This document shows, in pieces, positions 8,632-17,169 of a DNA stretch of 64,000 nt. The notes beneath the pieces are model-generated. The model had not been told where the DNA came from and ran no database searches. It saw only the letters and a program-made list of their open reading frames with translations. The DNA lies in contig NZ_JAGSPC010000001.1 in assembly GCF_019204045.1 (NCBI RefSeq), positions 1,922,001 through 1,986,000 of the forward strand. The letters run 5' to 3'. The DNA is from Erythrobacter crassostreae. Its GTDB lineage: Bacteria > Pseudomonadota > Alphaproteobacteria > Sphingomonadales > Sphingomonadaceae. Position numbers and translations under genes: made by a program. Position 1 is the stretch's first letter. Each line of letters opens with the position of its first letter.

Positions 8632-9863
8632 TGGTGAAAGCTTTTCTTCGCAAGCTAAGCATCATCTGCATAGCAGTCGGACTGACTGTATCAGCGCAAA
8701 CCGCTTACGCTCAGGAGGCGCAAACGTCTCCGCCTGTTTGTCGCGGTAGCGCCGGATATGCTGCTGATTTCGACGGGCGCCGCACATTTCTCTGGCGCCC
8801 CGCTTGGCTTGCGCAAATCAAGACTAGTGCCTCTACGGATGAAGCAGTTGCGTCTAAAATCCGCCGGGATGCCGACCGTGCGCTTACCAACGCGCGCTAC
8901 AGCGTAACCGATAAACCGAAGCTTCCGCCGGGTGCGACGGCAAATGACTATGCCTCCATCGGTCCATATTGGTGGCCCGACCCGAAAAAGCGCGATGGCC
9001 TGCCGTATATACGCAAAGACGGTCAGGTTAATCCCGAACGTGAGGGACCGGAATTCGACAAGGATCGGCTCCGCAGCTTCTCGAACGATGTGCGCGACTT
9101 GGCGCTGGCCTACTATGTGACCGAGGATGAGCGCTATGCGCGACACGCCGCCCAGTTGCTTCGCGCGTGGTTCATCACGCCAGAAACTCGGATGAACCCA
9201 CATTTCGATTTTGCACAGGGAATTCCAGGTAAGGTAAAGGGTCGCGGAGAAGGCGTTATCGAGGCTTCGCATCTCTCGACCACCATCGAGGCAATTGGTC
9301 TGCTTGGTCCGTCCGACGCGCTATCGGCGGATGAACGGCGCGCGCTACAGGAATGGTATCGCGATTTCGTCGTCTGGATGGCAACCAGCGAAAATGGCGA
9401 AGCCGAAATGAAAAAGACCAACAATCACGGTCTTTACTATGATTTCTACCTAGCTCATTTCGCATTGTTCGCTGGCGCTGATAGTGCTGCGCGCAACGTC
9501 ACCACGGCGTTCCCCGAATATCGCCTTGCTCGGCAGATGGACCGCCGGGGACGTTTTATTGCGGAACTCAAACGCACGCGCAGCTGGCACTATTCTATCT
9601 ATACCGTTGAAGCCGCGGCTCGCCTCGCCACGATCGCCGAATGTGTCGATGTCGACCTGTGGAATGCACAGCTTTATGACGGTCGTGGGTTAAGCACCGC
9701 CCGCGAATTTCTCGCTGGCTATTCCCATGACTTGGCCAATTGGCCGTTTCAAGACCGCGATCTCGAGCGAGGTCGAATCGATAAAATGAAGACCAGATTC
9801 GATGAGCTGATGATGCTATTTCCCGATAGCAAGCAAGAACTGACCCCTGCTTCGCTTCCATAG
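8631..9863 (+). CDS. Secreted polyuronate lyase, PF05426 (alginate lyase) superfamily, probably PL38-like
   Basis: 410 residues with a signal peptide (basic start, hydrophobic core, AYA cleavage site near residue 27). Motifs include GPYWWPDP at 111-118, PYIRKDGQVNPE, GRGEGVIEASHL near 204, NNHGLYYD at 264-271 and RTRSWHYSIY at 315-324. The Asn-His pair plus the later Arg and Tyr match the catalytic set known from PL5 alginate lyases, which share this alpha/alpha-toroid fold. The PYWWPDP/GLPYI pattern is what I recall for the PL38 branch, which includes glucuronan lyases; I cannot confirm the family without a search. It is translationally coupled to kduD. KduD plus a DhuI-like isomerase fits unsaturated glucuronate better than alginate, so glucuronan or a similar polymer is my preferred substrate (inference). 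The 209 bp after it, facing mfd, hold no gene I can recognise. Confidence 0.85.
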   Translation: MVKAFLRKLSIICIAVGLTVSAQTAYAQEAQTSPPVCRGSAGYAADFDGRRTFLWRPAWLAQIKTSASTDEAVASKIRRDADRALTNARYSVTDKPKLPPGATANDYASIGPYWWPDPKKRDGLPYIRKDGQVNPEREGPEFDKDRLRSFSNDVRDLALAYYVTEDERYARHAAQLLRAWFITPETRMNPHFDFAQGIPGKVKGRGEGVIEASHLSTTIEAIGLLGPSDALSADERRALQEWYRDFVVWMATSENGEAEMKKTNNHGLYYDFYLAHFALFAGADSAARNVTTAFPEYRLARQMDRRGRFIAELKRTRSWHYSIYTVEAAARLATIAECVDVDLWNAQLYDGRGLSTAREFLAGYSHDLANWPFQDRDLERGRIDKMKTRFDELMMLFPDSKQELTPASLP

Positions 9864-10072
9864 GAACTGTCTGGTTTCCAAGAACTCTAAATTTAGCAAT
9901 CGTCGAACCTGTGGATCGCCTGATCACAGCGAGGGATTGTATTCTCTAGATAGACTGAAACCCAGTTCGCCGAATTTTCTTTCAACTACCGACCTCCAGC
10001 TTCGAACTGAAGGACTGGTATTGGGTCGTAAGCTGACTTTCCGCTTCCGGTGTGAAATTTGCGAAGTTGCCG

Positions 10073-13000
10073 CTAGGCAGCAGCTTTTCGCTTCGCCTTC
10101 TTCGCAATACCGCTCAAACCCTTGGTCAGCTGGAACAATCCGTTCAGGCGGCTTTCGGGATCGCTCCACGCGCGGTTGATCACCAGCTTCATGTCGGGGC
10201 GGAGCTTTGCTGTGCCTGCAAGCCGATCAACATAAGCAATCAGACCCGGTCCATCAGGGAAGTCATCGTTGTGGAACGTAACGAGCGTGCCGCGCGCGCC
10301 GACGTCAATCTTGGCAATGTTGGCGGTGATCGCCTGATGCTTGATCTCGATCAGGCGGATCAGGTTCTTGGTTGGCGACGGCAGATCACCGAAGCGGTCG
10401 ATCATTTCAGCCGCCATGCTTTCAATCTCCGCCTTGTCCTGCGCCTGGTTGAGGCGGCGATAGAGCGCCATCCGCACCGCGAGGTCGGGCACGTATTCCT
10501 CAGGAATCATGATCGGCGCATCGACAGTGATTTGCGGTGAGACTTTGTCTTTCGCCGCTTCCAGTCCCATTTCCCCAGCCTTCGCGGCAAGGATCGCGTC
10601 TTCGAGCATGGATTGGTAGAGTTCAAACCCGACTTCGCGGATATGGCCCGATTGCTCATCACCCAGCAGATTGCCTGCGCCGCGAATATCGAGATCGTGG
10701 CTGGCAAGTTGGAAGCCTGCGCCCAGACTATCGAGATCGCCAAGCACCTTGAGGCGCTTTTCTGCGATTTCGGAAAGCTGCACCTCTTTCTCATACGAGA
10801 GATAAGCGTAAGCGCGCAGCTTTGACCGGCCTACGCGTCCGCGCAGCTGATACAATTGCGCGAGGCCAAAGCGGTCTGCGCGGTGGATGATGATTGTGTT
10901 GGCGCTCGGCAGATCAAGGCCGCTTTCAACGATGGTGGTCGAAAGCAGGACTTCGTATTTGCCTTCGTAGAATGCGCTCATGCGCTCTTCAATCTCGCCT
11001 GCGCCCATTTGTCCGTGCGCGGAGATCGGCTTCACTTCGGGCACATTCTTGCGCAGCCATTCTTCGACATCGGCCATGTCGGAAATGCGCGGGACCACGA
11101 TAAAGCTTTGCCCGCCGCGGTGATGTTCGCGCAGCAAAGCCTCGCGCATCACCATATCGTCCCACTCCATCACATATGTGCGCACCGCAAGGCGGTCCAC
11201 CGGAGGGGTCTGGATGGTCGAAAGCTCGCGAAGGCCCGTCATCGCCATTTGCAGTGTGCGCGGGATCGGCGTGGCGGTAAGCGTCAACATATGCACGTCG
11301 GAGCGCAGCTGTTTCAGCTTCTCCTTGTGCGTCACGCCAAAGCGTTGCTCTTCGTCCACGATCACGAGGCCAAGATTGCCGAATTCGGTGGATTTGGAGA
11401 GGATGGCATGGGTGCCAACAACGATGTCGATATCGCCGCTGGCAAGGCCTTCGCGTGTCTCTGTCATTTCCTTGGAGGAGACGAGACGGGACAAGCGGCC
11501 AACTTTCAGCGGAAAGCCTGCGAAGCGTTCAGTAAAGCCCTGATAATGCTGACGCGCGAGCAGGGTGGTCGGGGCGACAATCGCGACTTGCTGCCCGCTC
11601 ATCGCGGCGACGAATGCTGCGCGCAGGGCTACCTCGGTTTTGCCAAAGCCGACATCGCCGCAAACGAGCCGGTCCATCGGTTTGCCGCTCTCCAGATCGC
11701 GCAAGACATCGGTGATGGCTGCGTCCTGATCGTCGGTTTCCTCCCATGGAAAACGGTCAACGAACTGGTTGAAGCTGGCTTCTTCCGCTTCGAACACTGG
11801 TGCTTTTTTCAGAGCACGCTCAGCGGCGACTTTCATCAACTCGCCAGCGATGGCGGTGATGCGTTCTTTCAGTTTGGCGCGGCGTTTCTGCCATGCTTCG
11901 CCGCCGAGGCGGTCCAGCATTACCGCCTCTTCGGAAGAGCCATAGCGGCTGAGGACGTCAATATTCTCGACCGGAATAAACAGCTTGTCGCCGCCCTTAT
12001 ATTCCAGCTGCACACAATCGTGTTGGCTTTTGCCCACGGGGACTGGTTCGAGGCCGAGATATTTGCCGATGCCGTGTTCGACATGGACAACGAGGTCGCC
12101 GCGTGTGAGCGCCTGCAATTCTGCCAGAAACGCGTCGGAATCCTTGCGCTTTTTCTTCCGGCGGACGAGCCGGTCGCCCAGCACGTCCTGTTCTGTCAGG
12201 ATTTCCAGATCGTCATTTGCGAAGCCTGCTTCAAGCGGAAGCACCATCGCGGCGGTTTTGCCCTTGGCGGCGAGGCCTAGCGCTTCCTGCCATGTGTCCG
12301 CCCGTACGCTTTCGCAGCCTGCCTCTGACAAGATCGAGGCGATGCGGGAACGGCTGCCAGTGGAATAGGCTGCAAGCAGTGGCTTACGACCCGACTTGGC
12401 GATCTCTTTGAAGTGCTTCGCAGCGGCGTCGTAGACATTGTCACCGCGCCCCCGCTCAGGCGTGAAATCGCGTGCAGCCTTAAAGCCGAAGTCGATATTC
12501 GCGCCGCTTTCCGGTGCGGCAAAGATGCTGGCACGGTGGGCGGGAGCAGAGGCAATTGCGGCCTCGAATTCGTCCTTACCCAGATAGAGCGCGGTCGGAT
12601 CAATCGGGCGGTAGCTTCCCGCCTTTTCGCCCGCGATGCGCTCGCGCTGTTTGTGGTAATCGACAATGTCGGTGATGCGTTCATCGCCCGCGCCAATCGC
12701 GGCCTGATCGATTACCACCAGATCATCATCGGCAAGGTGGTCAAAGATAGTCGCAAGGCGTTCTTCAAAAAGCGGGAGCCAGTGCTCCATACCCGCAAGC
12801 CGCCGCCCGTCGCTTACCGCTTCATAAAGCGGGTCTTGCGTTGCCGCTGCGCCGAACATCTCGCGATAGCGCGAACGGAACCGTTTGATGCTGTCATCAT
12901 CGATCAAAGCCTCGGATGCAGGCAACAGTAAATGCGAATCGAGCCGCCCGATGCTGCGCTGAGTGCTCGGATCGAACAGGCGCAGGCTTTCCAGTTCATC

Positions 13001-13558
13001 GCCAAAGAAATCGAGCCGCAGACCGGATTCGAGGCTGGATGGGAAGATGTCGACAATCGACCCGCGAACCGCAAATTCGCCGTGATCGATCACGGTGTCT
13101 GTGCGCGAATATCCCTGACGGGTGAGCAGCGCGGAAAGGGTGTTATGCCCGATAGTGGTGCCGGATTTAAACTGGCGCACGCTTTCCCGAATGCGGAACG
13201 GTGTGAGCACGCGCTGGAGCGCCGCGTTCACGGTCGTCACTAGCAATTGCGAACCACCAGATGGATGCTGCAATTTGAAGAGCGTAGAAAGCCGCGCTGC
13301 GCTTACGGAAAGCGCCGGAGATGCTCGGTCATAAGGGAGGCAATCCCACGCAGGCAGTTCCAGCACTTCAACCTCACGAGCGAAGTACCGGGCGGCTTCG
13401 GCCACAGCCTTCATCGACGCATCGTCGGGCGCAATAAACACCGCACGCTGTTTGGCCGCCCGCGCCAGATCGCCAAGGATAAGCGGAACCGCGCCGCGCG
13501 GCAGCGACGATAGAGTCAGCGGGGTCTCCGCCGCCAGAATGCGGTTCAGATCAGGCAT
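10073..13558 (-). CDS. mfd: Transcription-repair coupling factor
   Basis: 1161-residue Mfd, the normal length. It removes RNA polymerase stalled at DNA lesions and recruits the UvrA nucleotide excision repair machinery. The N-terminal third is the UvrB-like region. A CarD/RNA-polymerase-interacting domain follows near residue 490 (RGDLVVHVEHGIGKYLGLE). The RecG-like translocase has Walker A GDVGFGKTE, Walker B DEEQRFGV and TATPIPRTLQ, and a TRCF domain lies at the C-terminus. It is on the minus strand ahead of sdhE, with 59 bp between the mfd start and the sdhE stop, so the two may be co-transcribed. The long opposite-strand frames inside it are codon-bias shadows. Confidence 0.97.
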   Translation of the reverse strand: MPDLNRILAAETPLTLSSLPRGAVPLILGDLARAAKQRAVFIAPDDASMKAVAEAARYFAREVEVLELPAWDCLPYDRASPALSVSAARLSTLFKLQHPSGGSQLLVTTVNAALQRVLTPFRIRESVRQFKSGTTIGHNTLSALLTRQGYSRTDTVIDHGEFAVRGSIVDIFPSSLESGLRLDFFGDELESLRLFDPSTQRSIGRLDSHLLLPASEALIDDDSIKRFRSRYREMFGAAATQDPLYEAVSDGRRLAGMEHWLPLFEERLATIFDHLADDDLVVIDQAAIGAGDERITDIVDYHKQRERIAGEKAGSYRPIDPTALYLGKDEFEAAIASAPAHRASIFAAPESGANIDFGFKAARDFTPERGRGDNVYDAAAKHFKEIAKSGRKPLLAAYSTGSRSRIASILSEAGCESVRADTWQEALGLAAKGKTAAMVLPLEAGFANDDLEILTEQDVLGDRLVRRKKKRKDSDAFLAELQALTRGDLVVHVEHGIGKYLGLEPVPVGKSQHDCVQLEYKGGDKLFIPVENIDVLSRYGSSEEAVMLDRLGGEAWQKRRAKLKERITAIAGELMKVAAERALKKAPVFEAEEASFNQFVDRFPWEETDDQDAAITDVLRDLESGKPMDRLVCGDVGFGKTEVALRAAFVAAMSGQQVAIVAPTTLLARQHYQGFTERFAGFPLKVGRLSRLVSSKEMTETREGLASGDIDIVVGTHAILSKSTEFGNLGLVIVDEEQRFGVTHKEKLKQLRSDVHMLTLTATPIPRTLQMAMTGLRELSTIQTPPVDRLAVRTYVMEWDDMVMREALLREHHRGGQSFIVVPRISDMADVEEWLRKNVPEVKPISAHGQMGAGEIEERMSAFYEGKYEVLLSTTIVESGLDLPSANTIIIHRADRFGLAQLYQLRGRVGRSKLRAYAYLSYEKEVQLSEIAEKRLKVLGDLDSLGAGFQLASHDLDIRGAGNLLGDEQSGHIREVGFELYQSMLEDAILAAKAGEMGLEAAKDKVSPQITVDAPIMIPEEYVPDLAVRMALYRRLNQAQDKAEIESMAAEMIDRFGDLPSPTKNLIRLIEIKHQAITANIAKIDVGARGTLVTFHNDDFPDGPGLIAYVDRLAGTAKLRPDMKLVINRAWSDPESRLNGLFQLTKGLSGIAKKAKRKAAA

Positions 13559-13617
13559 ATATGCTCAGTCAAAGGTCGGGGAACGCAGCCGTTCCCGAAT
13601 AAGGCAGGATGCAGCGC

Positions 13618-13914
13618 TTAGCGGGGGATATCGACGTAGTCGAGCGCCTGCATCTTTTCGATCTGCTCGCCCTTAAATTTCTCTGGAACGGGGGCCGTTT
13701 TTAGCGCCCATGCCATCACGTCCACATCATCCTCGGCGAGCAGGTCTTCGAACCATTCCAGCGTCGGAACGTCCCATTCTGCAGAATAACGATCAAAGAA
13801 ACCGCCGATCATATAATCGGCTTCGCGCGTGCCGCGATGCCATGCGCGGAACTTGGCTCTCGCCATTCTTTGTTCAAATTCGGGGCGGGCTTCGAATGTG
13901 GGCATATCCGTCAT
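13618..13914 (-). CDS. sdhE: FAD assembly factor SdhE (succinate dehydrogenase maturation)
   Basis: Small acidic cytoplasmic protein of 98 residues that helps attach FAD to succinate dehydrogenase flavoprotein. The key RGxxE motif is present (RGTREADYMIGGFFDR) followed by the conserved WFEDLL region. I take the start at the ATG at 13914 (MTDMPTF...). The longer frame from 13989 would run across the recG start on the other strand, and its extra 25 residues look unlike the family. It is divergent from recG with 55 bp between the two starts. Confidence 0.88.
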   Translation of the reverse strand: MTDMPTFEARPEFEQRMARAKFRAWHRGTREADYMIGGFFDRYSAEWDVPTLEWFEDLLAEDDVDVMAWALKTAPVPEKFKGEQIEKMQALDYVDIPR

Positions 13915-13969
13915 GCGGAGGCAAGTAAGGCACTCGGCAATCGCGTTCAAGACGGTATAGAGTGCAGCC

Positions 13970-16033
13970 ATGCGTCCAGAGGCACTCAATCCGCTGTTTA
14001 TCGAAGCCCGCGACCTTGATGGGGTTGGGCCGAAGATGATGAAGCCGCTCGAAAAGCTCGGCCTGACGCGGGTGAAAGACCTCGCCTATCATCTGCCGGA
14101 ACGGTTTGTGACGCGGCGGGTGATCAGTGATCTGGATGAAGGCAGTGAGGGCGAACAGGTCATTATCGGCTTAACCCCGACTGAGCACCGCGCCAGCCGC
14201 AATCCCGGGCGCGGGCCGTATAGTGTTTTGGCACAGGATGACGCGGGCAACATCTGCTCGCTCACATATTTTGGGCGCGCATCTTACACGGCGAAGAAAC
14301 AGCTTCCTGTGGGAGAGAAGCGCTGGGTAGCGGGGCGGCTGGACCGGTATGGTGACATGCTGCAAATCGTCCATCCCGATCATATTGAGAAAGACAGCGC
14401 GGCGCATCTCGCGCGGCTTAACGAGCCGGTTTATCGCCTTTCCGAAGGGCTGACCCAGCCGCGTCTCGCCTCGCTCACCGCGCAATCGCTGGAGCGTTTG
14501 CCCGAATTGCCGGAATGGATTGAGCCGGGACAGTTTGAAAGTTCCGGTTGGCCCGCTTGGCGTGATGCAATGCATCTTGCGCACAAGGATATGAATGAGA
14601 GGGCGCGGGACCGGCTGGCTTATGATGAGCTGCTCGCGAACAGTCTCGCGCTGATCCTTGTCAAAGCCGAAGGGCGGCGGCGTAAGGGGCAGGCATTGGC
14701 GGGCGATGGCAGCCTTCGCGCGAAACTTGATCTCCCGTTTGAAATGACAGGCGCGCAGAAGCGTTCGATTGACGAGATTGAAGGCGATTTGCAGCAGGAG
14801 GCACCGATGCTGCGCCTGCTTCAAGGCGATGTTGGCGCGGGTAAGACGGTGGTGGCGCTCGCCGCAATGCTGGTCGCGGTGGAGGCGGGCAAACAGGCCG
14901 CGATGCTTGCCCCGACAGAAATTCTCGCCCGCCAACATTTTGAAACATTGCGCAAAATGGCCGCGCCAACCGGCGTCGAGGTTGCGATCCTGACAGGGCG
15001 GGCGAAGGGTAAGGAGCGCGAGGGCATTCTGATGGGTCTGCTCGACGGTTCGATTGATATTCTGGTCGGCACCCATGCGATCTTTCAGGATACCGTCGGC
15101 TACAAAGATTTGGGCCTCGTCGTGATTGACGAGCAGCACCGCTTTGGCGTGCAGCAACGCCTTGCGCTGGCGGCAAAGGGTAAGCGCGCGCCGCATACTC
15201 TGGCGATGACGGCCACGCCGATCCCGCGCAGCCTTACGCTCGCCCAATATGGTGAGATGGATGTGAGCCGCCTCGATGAATTGCCGCCGGGCAGGCAGGC
15301 AATTGATACGCGTGTTGTCCCGCAAGAGCGGCTTGAGGATATGATCGCTGGCGTAGAGCGGCATATTGCGAGCGGTCAGCAGGCTTATTGGGTGTGCCCG
15401 ATGGTGCGCGAAAGCGAGACGGACGATATCGCCGCTGCCGAAGCGCGCTACGCCTTGCTGAAAGAGCGGTTTGGCGATGATGTGGTGATGGTCCACGGAC
15501 AGCTGACGCCGGATATCAAAGACGCGAATATGGAGCGTTTTGCGAGCGGCGGCGCAAAATTGCTCGTTGCGACTACGGTGATTGAGGTTGGCGTGGATGT
15601 GCCATCATCGACCCTGATGGTGATTGAACAAGCAGAACGGTTCGGCCTTGCACAGCTTCATCAATTGCGCGGGCGGGTGGGGCGCGGATCGGAGAAGTCG
15701 GTGTGTGTGCTCCTGCGCGGCAACGAACTGTCCGAGACAGGGCGCAAGCGGCTGGCGTTGATGCGGGAGACGCAGGACGGGTTTCGTATTGCCGAAGAAG
15801 ATCTCGAATTGCGCGGCGGCGGCGAATTGCTGGGCACGCGGCAATCGGGCGAAGCAGCATTTCGGATCGCCAATCTAGAACAGGTGCAAAAGCTGCTTCC
15901 TATCGCCCACGCCGATGCGCGGATGCTGATCGAGCATGATGGTGGTTTGAGCAGCGCGCGCGGAGAAGCGGCGCGGCAATTGCTGTATCTGTTCGAGCGC
16001 GACTGGGGTGTTCAGCTGCTACGCGGGGGCTAA
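13970..16033 (+). CDS. recG: ATP-dependent DNA helicase RecG
   Basis: 687-residue branch-migrating helicase that processes stalled forks and Holliday junctions. The N-terminal wedge (OB-fold) domain occupies roughly residues 1-200 (KLGLTRVKDLAYHLPERF). The helicase core carries Walker A GDVGAGKT, the DEQH box in VVIDEQHRFGVQQR, TATPIPRSL, and the late motif QLRGRVGRG. The C-terminus is normal (LELRGGGELLGTRQSG). The gene is read divergently from sdhE; the 63 bp downstream hold no feature. Confidence 0.97.
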   Translation: MRPEALNPLFIEARDLDGVGPKMMKPLEKLGLTRVKDLAYHLPERFVTRRVISDLDEGSEGEQVIIGLTPTEHRASRNPGRGPYSVLAQDDAGNICSLTYFGRASYTAKKQLPVGEKRWVAGRLDRYGDMLQIVHPDHIEKDSAAHLARLNEPVYRLSEGLTQPRLASLTAQSLERLPELPEWIEPGQFESSGWPAWRDAMHLAHKDMNERARDRLAYDELLANSLALILVKAEGRRRKGQALAGDGSLRAKLDLPFEMTGAQKRSIDEIEGDLQQEAPMLRLLQGDVGAGKTVVALAAMLVAVEAGKQAAMLAPTEILARQHFETLRKMAAPTGVEVAILTGRAKGKEREGILMGLLDGSIDILVGTHAIFQDTVGYKDLGLVVIDEQHRFGVQQRLALAAKGKRAPHTLAMTATPIPRSLTLAQYGEMDVSRLDELPPGRQAIDTRVVPQERLEDMIAGVERHIASGQQAYWVCPMVRESETDDIAAAEARYALLKERFGDDVVMVHGQLTPDIKDANMERFASGGAKLLVATTVIEVGVDVPSSTLMVIEQAERFGLAQLHQLRGRVGRGSEKSVCVLLRGNELSETGRKRLALMRETQDGFRIAEEDLELRGGGELLGTRQSGEAAFRIANLEQVQKLLPIAHADARMLIEHDGGLSSARGEAARQLLYLFERDWGVQLLRGG

Positions 16034-16096
16034 GGTCACGCAAAGTAACGAAAAATCAGGACAATTTGCATAATTTCCCTTCGAACGGAGGGAACC

Positions 16097-16627
16097 ATGT
16101 TCAAAGTGAAATATTCGCGCGCTCGTTTGAGCGTCTATCTCTTTCTTATCCTTTTAATGGCTGCCGGCGGTTTTTGGGTTTGGACTAACTTCGATGGGAA
16201 AGGCGCGTTTATGGCGCTCCTGATGGCCGTTGTGATGGTGTGCTGCATCCCTTTTGCGCTCCGCTATATCTTGCTCGATAACACCATCCTTGAGGTTCGC
16301 GGGAACGCAATTGACCACCATGGCTTGTTTGGAACCACGCGGTTTAGCAAGGAAGACGTCTTGCGCTCATCGGTCGAAACAACAACAACCAACGGCGTGG
16401 CTTCGAACCGGCATCTGTTCCTTGGAGACAGCGACAATTTCTTTTTGGGCAAACGGGTTTCCGAGCAATTTTTAGCTTCAGAATTTCGTCCGATCGAAAA
16501 ACTGATCGTTACCATTGCTGAGGGCGGGCCGGCATCCGACCGTCGGAGAGCAAGGCCAGCGCAGCGTATTCAAGAATCTACGCCAGAGGTTGCACCGGTT
16601 CGCACATTCGGACGCAAATCAACCTGA
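16097..16627 (+). CDS. Small membrane protein with PH-like domain, function unknown
   Basis: 176 residues. Two hydrophobic segments at about 12-30 and 38-62 are followed by a soluble part that reads like a short bacterial PH-type beta domain (LEVRGNAIDHHGLFGTTRFSKEDV). The tail from about 140 is basic and proline/alanine rich. A good Shine-Dalgarno (GGAGG) precedes the ATG. Its last 9 bases overlap the convergent phosphatase gene. I do not recognise a named family and see no functional clue beyond membrane location. Confidence 0.7.
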   Translation: MFKVKYSRARLSVYLFLILLMAAGGFWVWTNFDGKGAFMALLMAVVMVCCIPFALRYILLDNTILEVRGNAIDHHGLFGTTRFSKEDVLRSSVETTTTNGVASNRHLFLGDSDNFFLGKRVSEQFLASEFRPIEKLIVTIAEGGPASDRRRARPAQRIQESTPEVAPVRTFGRKST

Positions 16628-17104
16628 TTGGCGGGGGTAGCCGGTTAGCTTGGCGATCAATGCGTCTGCAGCCTCGCTGACTTCGGCCCAGGTGCGATCA
16701 AACCCGTCATCGCCGCCGTAATACGGATCGCCGACTTCATCGCCTTCGCGGTCGGGAAGCAGGTCGAGCAGTAGCGAAATTTCGGCGATCGCATCATCTG
16801 GTGCGCGCGCTTTGATGTTGCGCAGGTTGTCGCGGTCCATGGCGAAGATATGGGTGAACTCGCGAAAATCGCTCTCCTGCAATTGCCGCCCGCGATAATG
16901 GGTGATGTCGATTCCGCGCGCCGCCGCTGTGCGAATGCTTCTCGGATCAGGCGGCTCGCCAACATGATAGCCCGCGGTGCCGACGCTATCGACGTGCACG
17001 GCCAACCCCGCATCATCTGCTGCCGCGCGAAACGCGGCCTCTGCTAGCGGAGAGCGGCAGATATTGCCGAGGCAAACGAACAGGACTGATGCGGTGTGGC
17101 TCAT
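16619..17104 (-). CDS. Low-molecular-weight protein-tyrosine phosphatase
   Basis: 161-residue cytoplasmic phosphatase. The P-loop CLGNICRS (C-x5-R-S) lies near residues 11-18 and the general-acid loop DPYYGG near residue 128, both in the correct order and spacing for the family. Such enzymes remove phosphate from protein tyrosine; some act on exopolysaccharide tyrosine kinases, but no kinase is adjacent here. It is convergent with the PH-like membrane gene and is separated from the divergent DUF885 hydrolase gene by 65 bp. Confidence 0.93.
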   Translation of the reverse strand: MSHTASVLFVCLGNICRSPLAEAAFRAAADDAGLAVHVDSVGTAGYHVGEPPDPRSIRTAAARGIDITHYRGRQLQESDFREFTHIFAMDRDNLRNIKARAPDDAIAEISLLLDLLPDREGDEVGDPYYGGDDGFDRTWAEVSEAADALIAKLTGYPRQSG

Positions 17105-17169
17105 TCGGGCAAGCTACTAGACCTCGCGCGCGGCGCGCAATAGGAAGCAGCGCCAAGAGGAGAAATTTC

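Noticed and set aside
10856..12280. 474-residue plus-strand reading frame inside mfd
   Set aside because: It lies opposite mfd, has no family motifs and arises from GC-rich codon bias of the mfd gene.
14171..15496. 441-residue minus-strand frame inside recG
   Set aside because: Opposite a well-conserved recG helicase; no recognisable domain.
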